Source of the DNA: a bacterium
GTDB taxonomy: Bacteria; Patescibacteriota; Gracilibacteria; UBA1369; GCA-2718715
Reading direction: 5' to 3'
DNA: 36,467 bases
Assembly (NCBI GenBank): GCA_002718715.1
Contig: PBFJ01000034.1
Location: 1-36,467 of the forward strand
This document shows positions 23,433 through 31,621 of the stretch, piece after piece. The position numbers were made by a program, and so were the translations under genes. Positions within the stretch are counted from its first letter, which is position 1; every line of letters begins with the position of its first letter. The notes beneath the pieces are model-generated. The model worked only from the letters and a program-made list of their open reading frames with translations. It ran no database searches and was not told where the DNA came from.

Positions 23433-26004
23433 ATTAACTAGAGTTGATAGAAATGAACTATTGGATTTCAATACGGATATGTATTTTGAAATAGGTCATT
23501 TAATACTAAATTCTTTAATTTCAGATATTTATGATGATGGTGCTGCTGTAAGTCAAAAACTTTTTAAGAAAATTGTTTACGCATTGTTTTCGAATTCAAT
23601 TTTCAGGAAAAACGATAAGCTAGTTCGTAAAGACGATGTAGATGTTTTTTTAGCTCAACTTGATAAACTTGATAATGGTATTGATTATAGTCAAAATATT
23701 TATAATTTTGTTCTTGAATTAATTGGTTATACTGCATTTGTAACACGTCCCGATTATGTTAAGGCTCAAATTTATTCTGTTAATCAAATCGATGATTCTT
23801 TAAAACCCCATTTTGTTTCTTTCACTAAAAAACTGGCTGAAAATTGTATGAGAACACAAACTTCAAAAACTTTTGTGAAGGATATGTGGGCTAAGTTAAA
23901 AGATAGTTCTTCTGAGGTGGTGTTGCAGTTAAAGGAATTGAAAACTTTTTTTAGTGTAGAAGCTTTAGGTGCTGAGTTTTCTGGTATGATATCAAATATT
24001 ATTCATTCTAAGCTTAGTTTTATAAATGTTTATGATTCTAAAGTGATTATATCCTCTGACAATGGTTTCTCTTTAAAACCAGTTTTATTCTCTACTGAGT
24101 TTTATTCTTATAATAATTTTTTAAATAATGAACAGTCTTTGTTGCGAAATCATTTTGCAATTCTAGAACTTGATGAAATTTTAATGAGACATGGAGAGGG
24201 TTTTTTAAATGACATTGAAAAAATTCAAAGGATTTACAATGATATTGCTAGAGATTTTACTCCTGTAAATTTTTATACTTTAGATGGTGAGCTTTTCTTG
24301 GAGTCTAGAAATTCTACTTTTTATTTTTCTTTTTATAATGTCCATACAGTTATTCATTTTTTACATTATTTAACTGATGATTTTTGTTATTTAAGATATG
24401 ACGAATTTACTCTAGACGTTAATTGTTTGCCTGTTAAATCTCTTTATTCTTTTAAAAACTTAGTTGAAATCACCAAAACATATAATTTAAGCTCTAAAGA
24501 TTTAAAGTTGATCTCCTCTGAATTTTTACCAACGATTTTTAATTATGAATGTTCAAATAATGTATTATATGATCAGCCTGCTGATGACCTTGTTAATTTA
24601 AATTCTTATTCTGATAAGGAAGAGACTTTTTTTCTTTATTTAGATTTTTTAAAGCTTTTTATTGAATCAAAACTAAAAGTTTTAGATCTTTCAAATTTTA
24701 CTTCGACATATGTTACATTTAATTTATTAAAGAGTTTACTTTTTTATATAGGCTCTTATTTGGATTCAGGTGTTTTTGATTCAAGATTTTTATTGATGAA
24801 GAAAGGAGATCAAATTGAAGAACAAAATCAATTTGCTTGCCAACTTTTTTTGCCTCATTTGATACCTTCTAATAATTCACTTGAGTCTTATTCTGCTTTC
24901 TTTAAAAAGGCTAGGTTAACGAATCAATCTATAGCTTGTAAATTTGATGTTCAACAAATTGAACTAAATTTACTTACTGGATCTAGTTATAACTATGTTA
25001 AGGAATTATTGAATAATGATATAGATGAGTTTAGTTTGAATGAACTTTATAAAAAGTATACTTCTTTAGAGTTTTTAGAATCTGTTAGTACTTTACAGGG
25101 TAAATTAAGTCAAGCTTTTGATCTTTTGAAAGCTGAGACTACTTTAAAAAATCTTTCTGGAGTTTATAGTATTTTTTGTTCTTTTTCTTCTTTAAATTTA
25201 GAATTTTTTCTTTTTGAAAATAAAGATGATCTTCATGAAATTACTTTTAAATTAATCGAAGATTATTTAGAGATATCTAAATTGGAGTTTGTTCTTGAAT
25301 TTAAAAGTAATACTGTAGCTATATTGTTTCATTATTTTTTAAATGTGTTATTAAGATTTAAAAAGATAGATTCTTTTACTTTTGGAAGTTTATCAGATAA
25401 TATAAACGAAAAGTCTGATTTTTTAGATTTTTCAACTTATCCAGAAGTTGATTCTTTAAGGTATGTTTCTACTTTAAAGTCTGTTTATGAAGTAAATAAA
25501 ACTGTGAATCAAGGTTTTTTATTACATATTTTAGAAAGGGGTATTGATAGTACTAATCTAATTTTGTTTTTTGATATACTTGAATCTTTGAATTTATTTG
25601 ATGTTTTCATAGAGTCTTTATTGTATAAGAAAGATTTAGAAGATATTTTAAATTCATTGTTGGATTTAGATTCTACAAGATCCCATTATTTATTTAGAAT
25701 GATTATGTTTAAGGTTTTAAGCTCAAAGGTTACTTATTCTTATAGAAAATTTCAGTCTGTTTTTTTAAAGGTTTATTCTTGTAAAAAAACTAATCAATTA
25801 AGATTATTAAAGTCAGATTTAGAAATGGCTATTTTAGCATTGCTTGATCATTTCCCTTTAGATATATATGAAGATGCTTTTGATTCGTGTTTAGATAGTT
25901 TGTTAAACTCTTATTTGAAAAAATCTAAATGTTCAAATCGAATTCCTGATTTTGATATAGATAAAGTTATTGCATCTAATTCAATTGGTTTTTTATCTGA
26001 TTAA
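23419..26004 (+). CDS. Unknown 861-aa protein, second gene of the pair
   Basis: No family recognised. A large protein without signal peptide or convincing membrane helices, very rich in Leu, Phe, Ser and Asp, probably a long helical fold. The N-terminal 150 residues are the most polar ('RKDDVDVFLAQLDKLDNGID'). I see no catalytic signature (no Walker, protease, nuclease or methyltransferase motif). Translation is coupled to the upstream gene by a 14-bp overlap. The coding strand is strongly T-rich, as for other plus-strand genes in the window, so composition alone does not mark it as foreign. It is followed by a separately promoted lipoprotein gene. Confidence 0.8.
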   Translation: MGLNRLTRVDRNELLDFNTDMYFEIGHLILNSLISDIYDDGAAVSQKLFKKIVYALFSNSIFRKNDKLVRKDDVDVFLAQLDKLDNGIDYSQNIYNFVLELIGYTAFVTRPDYVKAQIYSVNQIDDSLKPHFVSFTKKLAENCMRTQTSKTFVKDMWAKLKDSSSEVVLQLKELKTFFSVEALGAEFSGMISNIIHSKLSFINVYDSKVIISSDNGFSLKPVLFSTEFYSYNNFLNNEQSLLRNHFAILELDEILMRHGEGFLNDIEKIQRIYNDIARDFTPVNFYTLDGELFLESRNSTFYFSFYNVHTVIHFLHYLTDDFCYLRYDEFTLDVNCLPVKSLYSFKNLVEITKTYNLSSKDLKLISSEFLPTIFNYECSNNVLYDQPADDLVNLNSYSDKEETFFLYLDFLKLFIESKLKVLDLSNFTSTYVTFNLLKSLLFYIGSYLDSGVFDSRFLLMKKGDQIEEQNQFACQLFLPHLIPSNNSLESYSAFFKKARLTNQSIACKFDVQQIELNLLTGSSYNYVKELLNNDIDEFSLNELYKKYTSLEFLESVSTLQGKLSQAFDLLKAETTLKNLSGVYSIFCSFSSLNLEFFLFENKDDLHEITFKLIEDYLEISKLEFVLEFKSNTVAILFHYFLNVLLRFKKIDSFTFGSLSDNINEKSDFLDFSTYPEVDSLRYVSTLKSVYEVNKTVNQGFLLHILERGIDSTNLILFFDILESLNLFDVFIESLLYKKDLEDILNSLLDLDSTRSHYLFRMIMFKVLSSKVTYSYRKFQSVFLKVYSCKKTNQLRLLKSDLEMAILALLDHFPLDIYEDAFDSCLDSLLNSYLKKSKCSNRIPDFDIDKVIASNSIGFLSD

Positions 26005-26114
26005 ATTTATTGATTTCTTTTTGTTTATTTGTTTTGATTTTAAATAGTGTTGATTTTTGTTTTTGATTTAGTAATTTTGTTAAATCAAGTAAATAATAAA
26101 TATCTGTTATGTGT

Positions 26115-26143
26115 TTGACAAATCATTTAATTTTGTTTATCTT
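26115..26143 (+). promoter_or_regulatory. Promoter of the second lipoprotein gene
   Basis: TTGACA (26115-26120), 17-nt spacer, TATCTT (26138-26143). Start predicted near 26150. The TTG start offered by the ORF track (26146) lies upstream of that point. Confidence 0.55.
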
Positions 26144-26157
26144 GATTGGGTATTTTA

Positions 26158-27288
26158 ATGTTTTTTATGAAATTTAATTATTTAAATAAGAAAATCTTTC
26201 CTTTTTTATTATCTTTAAGTTCAATTGTTGCATGCGAGGATTCTGTTAGGAGAGTTGATTCTCTAGCTACAGGTATTAATGATTCTTTTACTTCAGTTGT
26301 TAATAGTGATATGTCATTTGATTCAGATCAAGGTAGAGATTTAGAATCACCTGATTATCAGATTGCAGATTCTGTTATGTCGGATAATCTTCCAGGGTAT
26401 TGTGGAGACAATTCTGTAGAATCTGAATTTTCTGAATTTTTAAACATTTTTAGTAATTTTGATAACTTTACTTATAATTTTGTTGAAGTTGATTCTTTTC
26501 AGTCAAATATTCTACGTTATTTAGTTTCTCATAATAATGAAGTTTCTGAACTTACACTTAATAAGTCTCTTTCTGAAGATGGAAGTGAAATCTATAGATT
26601 TTATTTTGATGGATTTTCATCTAGAGAATTTCTTCTAGATATTACTCCTTTTGGAAATAATGGTCTTAAATATAGAATTCTAAATAACAGTGGTATTTTT
26701 TTTATATCTTCTACAGATATTGATAATGAACGTTTTAAAGTTCCATCTTGTGGATTGTGGAATGAATTCATTATTAAATATAATAAATTGTTAAAAAACG
26801 TTGGTATAAATCCTAATAATTTTATCGATAATTATTTAATTGAAGATTTTACACCAATTCAAGGGTGTTTAATTAATTCTGCAGATATTGATTTAAATCA
26901 TTTTATATCTAACTTGAATCAATTAGAATCAATTGATTTAAATTCTGAAACTACTTTTGTTGAATTCATGAATAGAGAAGTTTATTTATTTAATGATTCA
27001 TATGTTTTATACAATTTAAATCAAGAATTTGTCAGATATGTTGTGTGTCCAATGTCTAATTCTGATGATTCTGATGTTGTTAATTGTGAGTATTTTAGAT
27101 ATGATTTAGAAAGTTTTTCATATGGAAATATTACATATAGACAAAGTGGTACAGCTCAAAATGTAAAGTATGTTTATAATCTTAATTTAGATAATAGTAT
27201 TGTTACTTCTAATCAAAGTTTTGCTAAATTACATTGTTCTGAAGATCTATTACGTTATTCCTCCTTATTAGAAAAGTTTGATAATTAA
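26158..27288 (+). CDS. Predicted lipoprotein, paralogue of the gene at 20632
   Basis: No known family recognised. I use the ATG at 26158 (376 aa) rather than the track's TTG at 26146; the ATG at 26167 is an equally good choice and would give a 17-nt leader. A signal sequence ends in the lipobox IVAC (Cys26), followed by an acidic Ser/Asp linker. Six cysteine contexts match the first lipoprotein in order: 'GYCGDN', 'VPSCG', 'GCLINS', 'VVCP', 'VNC' and 'LHCSED'. Outside these the two proteins have diverged widely, so the duplication is old. It is followed by a terminator that ends the cassette. Confidence 0.85.
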   Translation: MFFMKFNYLNKKIFPFLLSLSSIVACEDSVRRVDSLATGINDSFTSVVNSDMSFDSDQGRDLESPDYQIADSVMSDNLPGYCGDNSVESEFSEFLNIFSNFDNFTYNFVEVDSFQSNILRYLVSHNNEVSELTLNKSLSEDGSEIYRFYFDGFSSREFLLDITPFGNNGLKYRILNNSGIFFISSTDIDNERFKVPSCGLWNEFIIKYNKLLKNVGINPNNFIDNYLIEDFTPIQGCLINSADIDLNHFISNLNQLESIDLNSETTFVEFMNREVYLFNDSYVLYNLNQEFVRYVVCPMSNSDDSDVVNCEYFRYDLESFSYGNITYRQSGTAQNVKYVYNLNLDNSIVTSNQSFAKLHCSEDLLRYSSLLEKFDN

Positions 27289-27292
27289 TTTT

Positions 27293-27313
27293 AGACCTAT
27301 TTGGGTCTTTTTT
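27293..27313 (+). terminator. Terminator closing the lipoprotein cassette
   Basis: AGACC (27293-27297) pairs with GGTCT (27304-27308), extended by a T-G wobble, and is followed by TTTTT. It is 4 bp after the lipoprotein stop. Confidence 0.75.
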
Positions 27314-27314
27314 C

Positions 27315-27343
27315 TTGTATTAATCTTAGTATTTCTTTAAAAT
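27315..27343 (+). promoter_or_regulatory. Possible tyrS-recG promoter
   Basis: TTGTAT (27315-27320), 17-nt spacer, TAAAAT (27338-27343); a leader of about 15 nt would precede the ATG at 27365. The -35 is weak. Confidence 0.4.
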
Positions 27344-27364
27344 TTACTTAAATTAAAGAACACT

Positions 27365-29269
27365 ATGAGAATATCTATTCAAGCAGAAATTTTTGAAAAA
27401 TTACCTAAGTTACATTCAAATTTTATATATTTTGAAAACTTAAAATTTAAAGAAGGCAAAGAACATGAACTTTATGATGGATTAAACGAAGTTTTTTCTA
27501 GATTAAGAGGTCATGGAGGTCTCGAAACTATAACTGATATTACTGATTACGAAAATTTATTAGAAGAACTTGGATTAAAGCATGCTCAAGTTTCAACTCG
27601 TTCAATGATTAATTTAATTGTTGCTAAAAAGAAAGATTTAATTTTGCATCATCCAATTATTGATGCTTATAATTATTTTTCACTGCATAGTTTAACGCCA
27701 ATTGGAGCTTATGATGTTGATAGAATTTCAGGTAATATGGAGATTCGGTTTACTTCAGGTGTTGAAAAATTTAAAAAGTTAAATAAAGATACCCATGAAG
27801 AAGTTAGTGACTCTTTAGTTTTCTCTGATAGTAATGAAGTTATGTGTTTAGATTGGGTTTCTAAACAATCTGATACTCAAAAGATTAGACCAAGGTCGCA
27901 AAATATTTTATTTAGAATCGAAAGCTTAAAGGATGAAATCGAAAATCAAAAATTAATTGATGAATTTACAGCTTATATTGAAGAATATTTTGAATTTACC
28001 TCGATGGATACTCAAGTATTGTCTGCTGAAAATTTAGAGGTTGAATTTAAACAATCTACAGAAGTCTTGGATAGAATGGAAAGATATCAGTTTTACACTG
28101 ATTTATTAGAAAGGGGAGTGAGTGATGTAATTGTTAAAGAGGATTTAATGTCGGATTTGGTTGATGGAAAAATGTTAAAAATTAAACACGGTGTTGATCC
28201 AACTACTAGAGATTTACATTTAGGTTATGCGGTAAACTATGAAAAACTAAGAGCTTTCCAACAAAGGGGACACACAATCCAATTTTTAATTGGTTCATTT
28301 ACTGGTAGATTTGGAGATCCATCTGATAAATTAGAGTCTCGTAATATGCGTGATAAAAAAACTGTTATGGATTTAGCCCAAGCTTACATTGACCAAATTT
28401 CTATAGTTTTAGATCGTGATAAATTAGAAGTAATCTATAATGGAGATTGGTACGATAAAATGTCAGCTGAGGATTTATTAAGATTAATGTCTAAATCTAC
28501 GGTTGCTAGAATGTTAGAAAGAGATATGTTTCAAAAAAGAATTGAGCAAGGTGCCTCAATTGGTCTTCATGAGTTAGTTTATCCACTTTTGCAAGGTTAT
28601 GATTCGGTTGAAATGGAAAGTGATTTAACGGTAATTGGTACCGACCAAACCTTTAATGAGCTTCAAGCTAGACCTCTTCAGGAGAATGCTGGTCAAAAAC
28701 CACAAAATATAATAGCTATGAATCTTTTGATTGGTACGGATGGTACACAAAAAATGTCGCAATCACTTGGAAACTATATAGCTTTTTCTGATACTGCTAA
28801 CGATAAATATGGTAAGTTAATGTCGATTCCGGATCATTTAATTCTGACTTATGCTGAAAGTTTATCTAGGTATTCTAAAGTAGAATTGGAAAACTTAAGG
28901 CAGAGATTTGCATCTGGTACTAATCCACGAGATTTAAAAGCTGATCTTGCGTTGCATATTGTTGCAAATTTTGATGGGGAAGAAAATGCAAAGCTTGCAG
29001 CAGAGCATTTTAAGACTGTATTTAAAGATAAAAAGCTTCCAGATGATATTGATAGTATTGTGGTTGATGAAAGTAAAACAGTACTTGAAATTATGATGCT
29101 TAAAAATTTAATCTCTTCAAATTCAGAAGGTAGAAGATTAATTCAGCAAGGTGGAGTTTCTATTTTTGAAGGTCAAAAAATTAATAGTCATGAACATACT
29201 TTTAAAACTGGTTTTTCAGGTGTTTTAAAGGTTGGAAAAAGAAAATTCTTAAAAATTGTTGTTGAATAA
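27365..29269 (+). CDS. tyrS: Tyrosyl-tRNA synthetase with an N-terminal B3/B4 (PheT editing-type) domain
   Basis: Charges tRNA-Tyr. Residues about 240-634 are a complete class I TyrRS: 'IKHGVDPTTRDLHLGY' (HIGH motif as HLGY, 285-288), 'FLIGSFTGRFGDPSDK', 'YPLLQGYDS', 'IGTDQTFNELQARPLQ', 'KMSQS' (463-467) and a C-terminal S4 domain ('SNSEGRRLIQQGGVSI'). It resembles the long TyrS group. Residues 1-225 are extra: 'HHPIIDAYNYFSLHSLTPIG', 'YDVDRISGNMEIRF', 'CLDWVSKQSDTQKI' and 'NILFRIES' follow the B3/B4 domain known from the PheRS beta subunit and from stand-alone proteins. A 634-aa length against the usual 400-430 fits a fusion. One open frame with no internal start signal supports a single protein. 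recG follows after 3 bp. Confidence 0.94.
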   Translation: MRISIQAEIFEKLPKLHSNFIYFENLKFKEGKEHELYDGLNEVFSRLRGHGGLETITDITDYENLLEELGLKHAQVSTRSMINLIVAKKKDLILHHPIIDAYNYFSLHSLTPIGAYDVDRISGNMEIRFTSGVEKFKKLNKDTHEEVSDSLVFSDSNEVMCLDWVSKQSDTQKIRPRSQNILFRIESLKDEIENQKLIDEFTAYIEEYFEFTSMDTQVLSAENLEVEFKQSTEVLDRMERYQFYTDLLERGVSDVIVKEDLMSDLVDGKMLKIKHGVDPTTRDLHLGYAVNYEKLRAFQQRGHTIQFLIGSFTGRFGDPSDKLESRNMRDKKTVMDLAQAYIDQISIVLDRDKLEVIYNGDWYDKMSAEDLLRLMSKSTVARMLERDMFQKRIEQGASIGLHELVYPLLQGYDSVEMESDLTVIGTDQTFNELQARPLQENAGQKPQNIIAMNLLIGTDGTQKMSQSLGNYIAFSDTANDKYGKLMSIPDHLILTYAESLSRYSKVELENLRQRFASGTNPRDLKADLALHIVANFDGEENAKLAAEHFKTVFKDKKLPDDIDSIVVDESKTVLEIMMLKNLISSNSEGRRLIQQGGVSIFEGQKINSHEHTFKTGFSGVLKVGKRKFLKIVVE

Positions 29270-29272
29270 TTT

Positions 29273-31312
29273 ATGTTAAATTCTACCCTAGATAAAGTTA
29301 TACGAACTACAAAAGCTCACATAAATGAGCTTTCTTTCATGGGTATAAACACTTTGGAAGATTTATTGTTAAACTTCCCATGGAGATACTCAGATGATGG
29401 AGAGTTTGTTACTGTCGACTGCTTAAATACTTTTGAATCCTTAAGTTGTAAGGGTACTTTAAAAAATGTTATTGGTACTCGAACTCGCACGGGTAAGTTT
29501 ATGCTCACCTGTAAATTGGTTGATGAAACAGGGGAGATAGACCTTATGTTTTTTAATCAAGAGTATTTAAAAAGGATTTTAAGAAATGGGGTAGAGGTAG
29601 TTGTAACTGGTAAGATTAAGGAACAAGGATCCAGAAAAAAAATGTTAAGCCCAAAATGGGAAGTTTTTAATCCAAATAAACCGCTTGTACATAGTGGAGG
29701 GTTAATACCTGTGTATAATCAATCTGGGAAAATTAATTCTAAGTGGCTGCGTGAAAAAATTCATCCACTTTTAGAGTTTACGAATCTTTTAAAAGATCCT
29801 CTTGATAGTGATATTCGTGAAAAGTATAAATTAATGGATTTTAATGAAGCTGTTAAAAATTTGCATTATCCTTCGTCTCAAGAAGATTTAATTAATGCTC
29901 GGTTTAGACTTGGTTTTGAAGAACTTTTATATATCAATTTAAAAAATTTAGTTTCTAAGCAGTATCAAAAACTTGAGTGTAGCTTTACTGGAAAAAAGAT
30001 GGACATGGATTTGTATGATATTGAGGATTTTTTGAAAATTTTACCTTTTAAGTTAACTAATGCTCAGCTAAGAGCGATTGCTGAAGTTCAAGAGGATTTA
30101 AGTAAAGATAGATCGATGAGTCGCTTGCTTGAAGGTGATGTGGGAGCTGGTAAGACTTTGGTAGCTGCTGCAAGTATTTTTATTGCTGTTAAATCAGGTT
30201 TTCAGGCTTTGATTATGGCTCCAACTGAAATTTTAGCTAATCAGCACTATAAAGGTTTTGTGAAGTTAATGACTCAATTTGGAATGAATATTCAGGTTTT
30301 AACCGGAAGTTTGACTGCAAAACAAAAAGAACAGGTTAAAATTGGTCTAAAAAATGGATTAATAGATATCGTTGTAGGAACTCATGCTATTATTCAGGAT
30401 TCTGTTGAATTTAGAAATTTAGGTTTGGCTGTAATTGATGAGCAGCATAGGTTTGGAGTTAATCAAAGAGCTTTTTTAAAGAAATTTGGTAAACCTCATG
30501 TGTTAGCTATGACAGCAACTCCAATTCCAAGAACTTTAGCCTTAACTATTTATGGCGATCAAGATCTTTCTATCTTAGATGAAAAACCAGCCGGCCGAAA
30601 AGAAATCATTACAAGATTAGTTCCGGAAAGTAAAAGACAAGAAAGTTACTATTGGATTGAATCCCAAGTTAAAGCAGGTAGACAAGCTTTTGTAATTTGT
30701 CCATTAGTGGAGGACTCTGATATAATTGAATCTAAATCTGTAGTTAGTGAATTTGATAGATTAAGGGAAGTTGTATTTCCAAATTTAAAAGTTGGTTTGG
30801 TACATGGAAAAATGAAACAAAATGAGAAAGATCAGGTTATGTTGGATTTTAGAGATAAAAAATATGATATTTTAGTTGCAACTACAGTAATTGAAGTTGG
30901 TATTGATATTCCAAACTCATCAATTATAGTAATTGAAGATGCTGATAGATTCGGTTTAGCTCAGTTGCATCAGTTAAGAGGTCGTGTTGGACGAGGTGAA
31001 CATCAGTCTTACTGTTTTTTGTTCGTTAAATCGCGATCTGAGAATACAAGAACTCGAATGAAGGCTATGTGTGATCATTCTGATGGATTTAAGCTCTCAG
31101 AGATCGATTTAGAGCTCCGTGGTCCTGGGGAAGTCTTTGGAACCAGACAATCGGGGATTCCAGATTTAAAAATGGCTAGTTTATCAGATACTAAGCTTGT
31201 TAAGCTTACACAAGAAGCTGCACAAGAAATTTTTGATATGGATCCAAGTTTAGAAAAATTTCCAATTTTAATTGATCGTATGCATCGATCTATAAAGGAA
31301 TTTGATCTTTAG
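29273..31312 (+). CDS. recG: ATP-dependent DNA helicase RecG
   Basis: A monomeric superfamily-2 helicase that remodels stalled forks and branched DNA. 679 aa, near the family norm. N-terminal wedge/OB domain ('LEDLLLNFPWRYSD', 'LVDETGEIDLMFFNQEYL'), then helicase motifs: 'LTNAQLRAI', Walker A 'LLEGDVGAGKTLVA', 'APTEILANQHY', 'VGTHAIIQ', 'VIDEQHRFGVNQR', 'MTATPIPRTL', 'TVIEVGIDIPNSSIIVIEDA' and 'QLHQLRGRVGRGE', and a C-terminal 'ELRGPGEVFGTRQSG'. Co-transcribed with tyrS (3-bp gap). No Shine-Dalgarno. Confidence 0.98.
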   Translation: MLNSTLDKVIRTTKAHINELSFMGINTLEDLLLNFPWRYSDDGEFVTVDCLNTFESLSCKGTLKNVIGTRTRTGKFMLTCKLVDETGEIDLMFFNQEYLKRILRNGVEVVVTGKIKEQGSRKKMLSPKWEVFNPNKPLVHSGGLIPVYNQSGKINSKWLREKIHPLLEFTNLLKDPLDSDIREKYKLMDFNEAVKNLHYPSSQEDLINARFRLGFEELLYINLKNLVSKQYQKLECSFTGKKMDMDLYDIEDFLKILPFKLTNAQLRAIAEVQEDLSKDRSMSRLLEGDVGAGKTLVAAASIFIAVKSGFQALIMAPTEILANQHYKGFVKLMTQFGMNIQVLTGSLTAKQKEQVKIGLKNGLIDIVVGTHAIIQDSVEFRNLGLAVIDEQHRFGVNQRAFLKKFGKPHVLAMTATPIPRTLALTIYGDQDLSILDEKPAGRKEIITRLVPESKRQESYYWIESQVKAGRQAFVICPLVEDSDIIESKSVVSEFDRLREVVFPNLKVGLVHGKMKQNEKDQVMLDFRDKKYDILVATTVIEVGIDIPNSSIIVIEDADRFGLAQLHQLRGRVGRGEHQSYCFLFVKSRSENTRTRMKAMCDHSDGFKLSEIDLELRGPGEVFGTRQSGIPDLKMASLSDTKLVKLTQEAAQEIFDMDPSLEKFPILIDRMHRSIKEFDL

Positions 31313-31360
31313 ATTAGACTAGAGGATAATCAATTTTTTTGTGAAGTCTTTATAAACAAC

Positions 31361-31390
31361 AACACCGCACAATGTATCTTGTGCGGTGTT
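31361..31390. terminator. Strong 12-bp hairpin between convergent units, no T-tract
   Basis: AACACCGCACAA / TGTATC / TTGTGCGGTGTT is a perfect 12-bp inverted repeat, unusually GC-rich for this window. It lies between recG (plus) and the 61-aa gene (minus). Neither flank carries a T-run (AAGTATG on plus, GTTGTTTAT on minus). It may terminate or block convergent transcription, or be an RNA-stabilising 3' hairpin. Confidence 0.6.
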
Positions 31391-31418
31391 AAGTATGTAT
31401 TCGGTAGGTAGTAAATGC

Positions 31419-31604
31419 TTACCTTCTAAATAACTTAGAATATTCTTCAAAGGCACTTATTATTAACAATATAACTGTAACAACCATAATTGATTGCAAG
31501 TAAATTAAATTTTCACCTGTATGTGGTGCGGCTACATAATATAGTAATCCAAGTAAGATTATACTTATTGATACTTTCAGTGTTTGGAAATATTTGATTT
31601 TCAT
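31419..31604 (-). CDS. Small two-helix membrane protein
   Basis: 61 aa: 'MKIKYFQTLKVSISIILLGL' begins a first transmembrane helix (about 10-27), then a short loop ('PHTGENLIYL') and a second helix (about 36-52, 'SIMVVTVILLIISAF'), ending in a basic tail 'KLFRR'. Both ends carry positive charges, so both termini are probably cytoplasmic. It follows the 814-aa gene after 17 bp on the same strand and probably shares its transcript. No family recognised. The hydrophobic pattern and positive ends make it more credible than a random ORF. Confidence 0.65.
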   Translation of the reverse strand: MKIKYFQTLKVSISIILLGLLYYVAAPHTGENLIYLQSIMVVTVILLIISAFEEYSKLFRR

Positions 31605-31621
31605 GATTTATAATTAATTTA

